Assembly: GCA_900316925.1 (NCBI GenBank)
Contig: ONEU01000071.1
Span: forward strand, 1-12,879
Length of the DNA stretch: 12,879 nucleotides
From: an uncultured Eubacteriales bacterium
Lineage (GTDB): Bacteria; Bacillota; Clostridia; Oscillospirales; Acutalibacteraceae
Direction: 5' to 3'
In this document: piece by piece, positions 12,878 through 12,879 of the stretch
Numbering within the stretch: position 1 is the first letter of the stretch
Layout: the number at the start of each line of letters is the position of its first letter
Notes under the pieces: model-generated
Databases searched by the model: none
What the model saw: only the letters and a program-made list of their open reading frames with translations
Told to the model about the DNA's origin: nothing
Translations under genes and position numbers: made by a program

Positions 12878-12879
12878 CA

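Overview
The window looks like chromosomal DNA from a Gram-positive gut or rumen anaerobe of the Ruminococcus / Oscillospiraceae type (Bacillota). The basis is strong AGGAGG-type ribosome binding sites, moderate GC content, a Ser/Glu-rich lipoprotein, a secreted BspA-type leucine-rich-repeat protein with a C-terminal array of Ig-like three-Tyr repeats, and a sensor-HAMP-PP2C regulator. The genus is inferred from gene style only; no search was run.

Layout, left to right. Positions 1-535 (minus) hold the N-terminal part of a lipoprotein that runs off the left edge. Positions 536-1010 hold its long leader, a near-consensus promoter, two copies of a TTAACC-N5-GGTTAA palindrome (one touching the -35 box), and the terminator of the next gene. 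Positions 1011-3611 (minus) encode a secreted LRR protein. Positions 3612-3935 hold its leader, with two competing ribosome binding sites and a 13-bp hairpin, and the terminator of the next gene. Positions 3936-7835 (minus) encode one 1299-residue polypeptide joining a complete 4-alpha-glucanotransferase (MalQ) to a complete alpha-glucan phosphorylase (GlgP). This is the most striking gene of the window. It has its own promoter at 7933-7961. Positions 8131-8853 (minus) encode a CinA-type protein lacking the N-terminal MoaB-like domain.

Positions 8854-9185 form a divergent intergenic region holding a nested inverted-repeat element that could be a dispersed repeat. Positions 9186-10479 (plus) hold a two-gene unit: a small CrtO-like membrane protein and rsmE, the 16S rRNA m3U1498 methyltransferase. 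A bidirectional terminator at 10508-10545 separates it from a convergent 677-residue membrane protein (10558-12591, minus). That protein joins an extracytoplasmic sensor, HAMP, PP2C phosphatase and a GHKL serine-kinase-like ATPase. Divergent from it, a consensus promoter drives tRNA-Asp(GTC) at 12801-12877, just before the right edge.

How the genes fit together. MalQ-GlgP is a cytoplasmic maltodextrin/glycogen breakdown enzyme: the transferase half rebuilds short glucans into chains long enough for the phosphorylase half to release glucose-1-phosphate. The lipoprotein and LRR protein are surface or secreted factors. The PP2C/ATPase protein is a signalling hub whose anti-sigma-factor-antagonist partner is not in the window. 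CinA and RsmE are housekeeping functions. No CRISPR array, transposase, phage gene or toxin-antitoxin pair was seen. I see no single obviously new multi-gene system. The best leads are the enzyme fusion with a relic start site at its junction, the paired palindromic operators, the nested inverted-repeat element, and a family of look-alike terminators. All alignments were made by eye.
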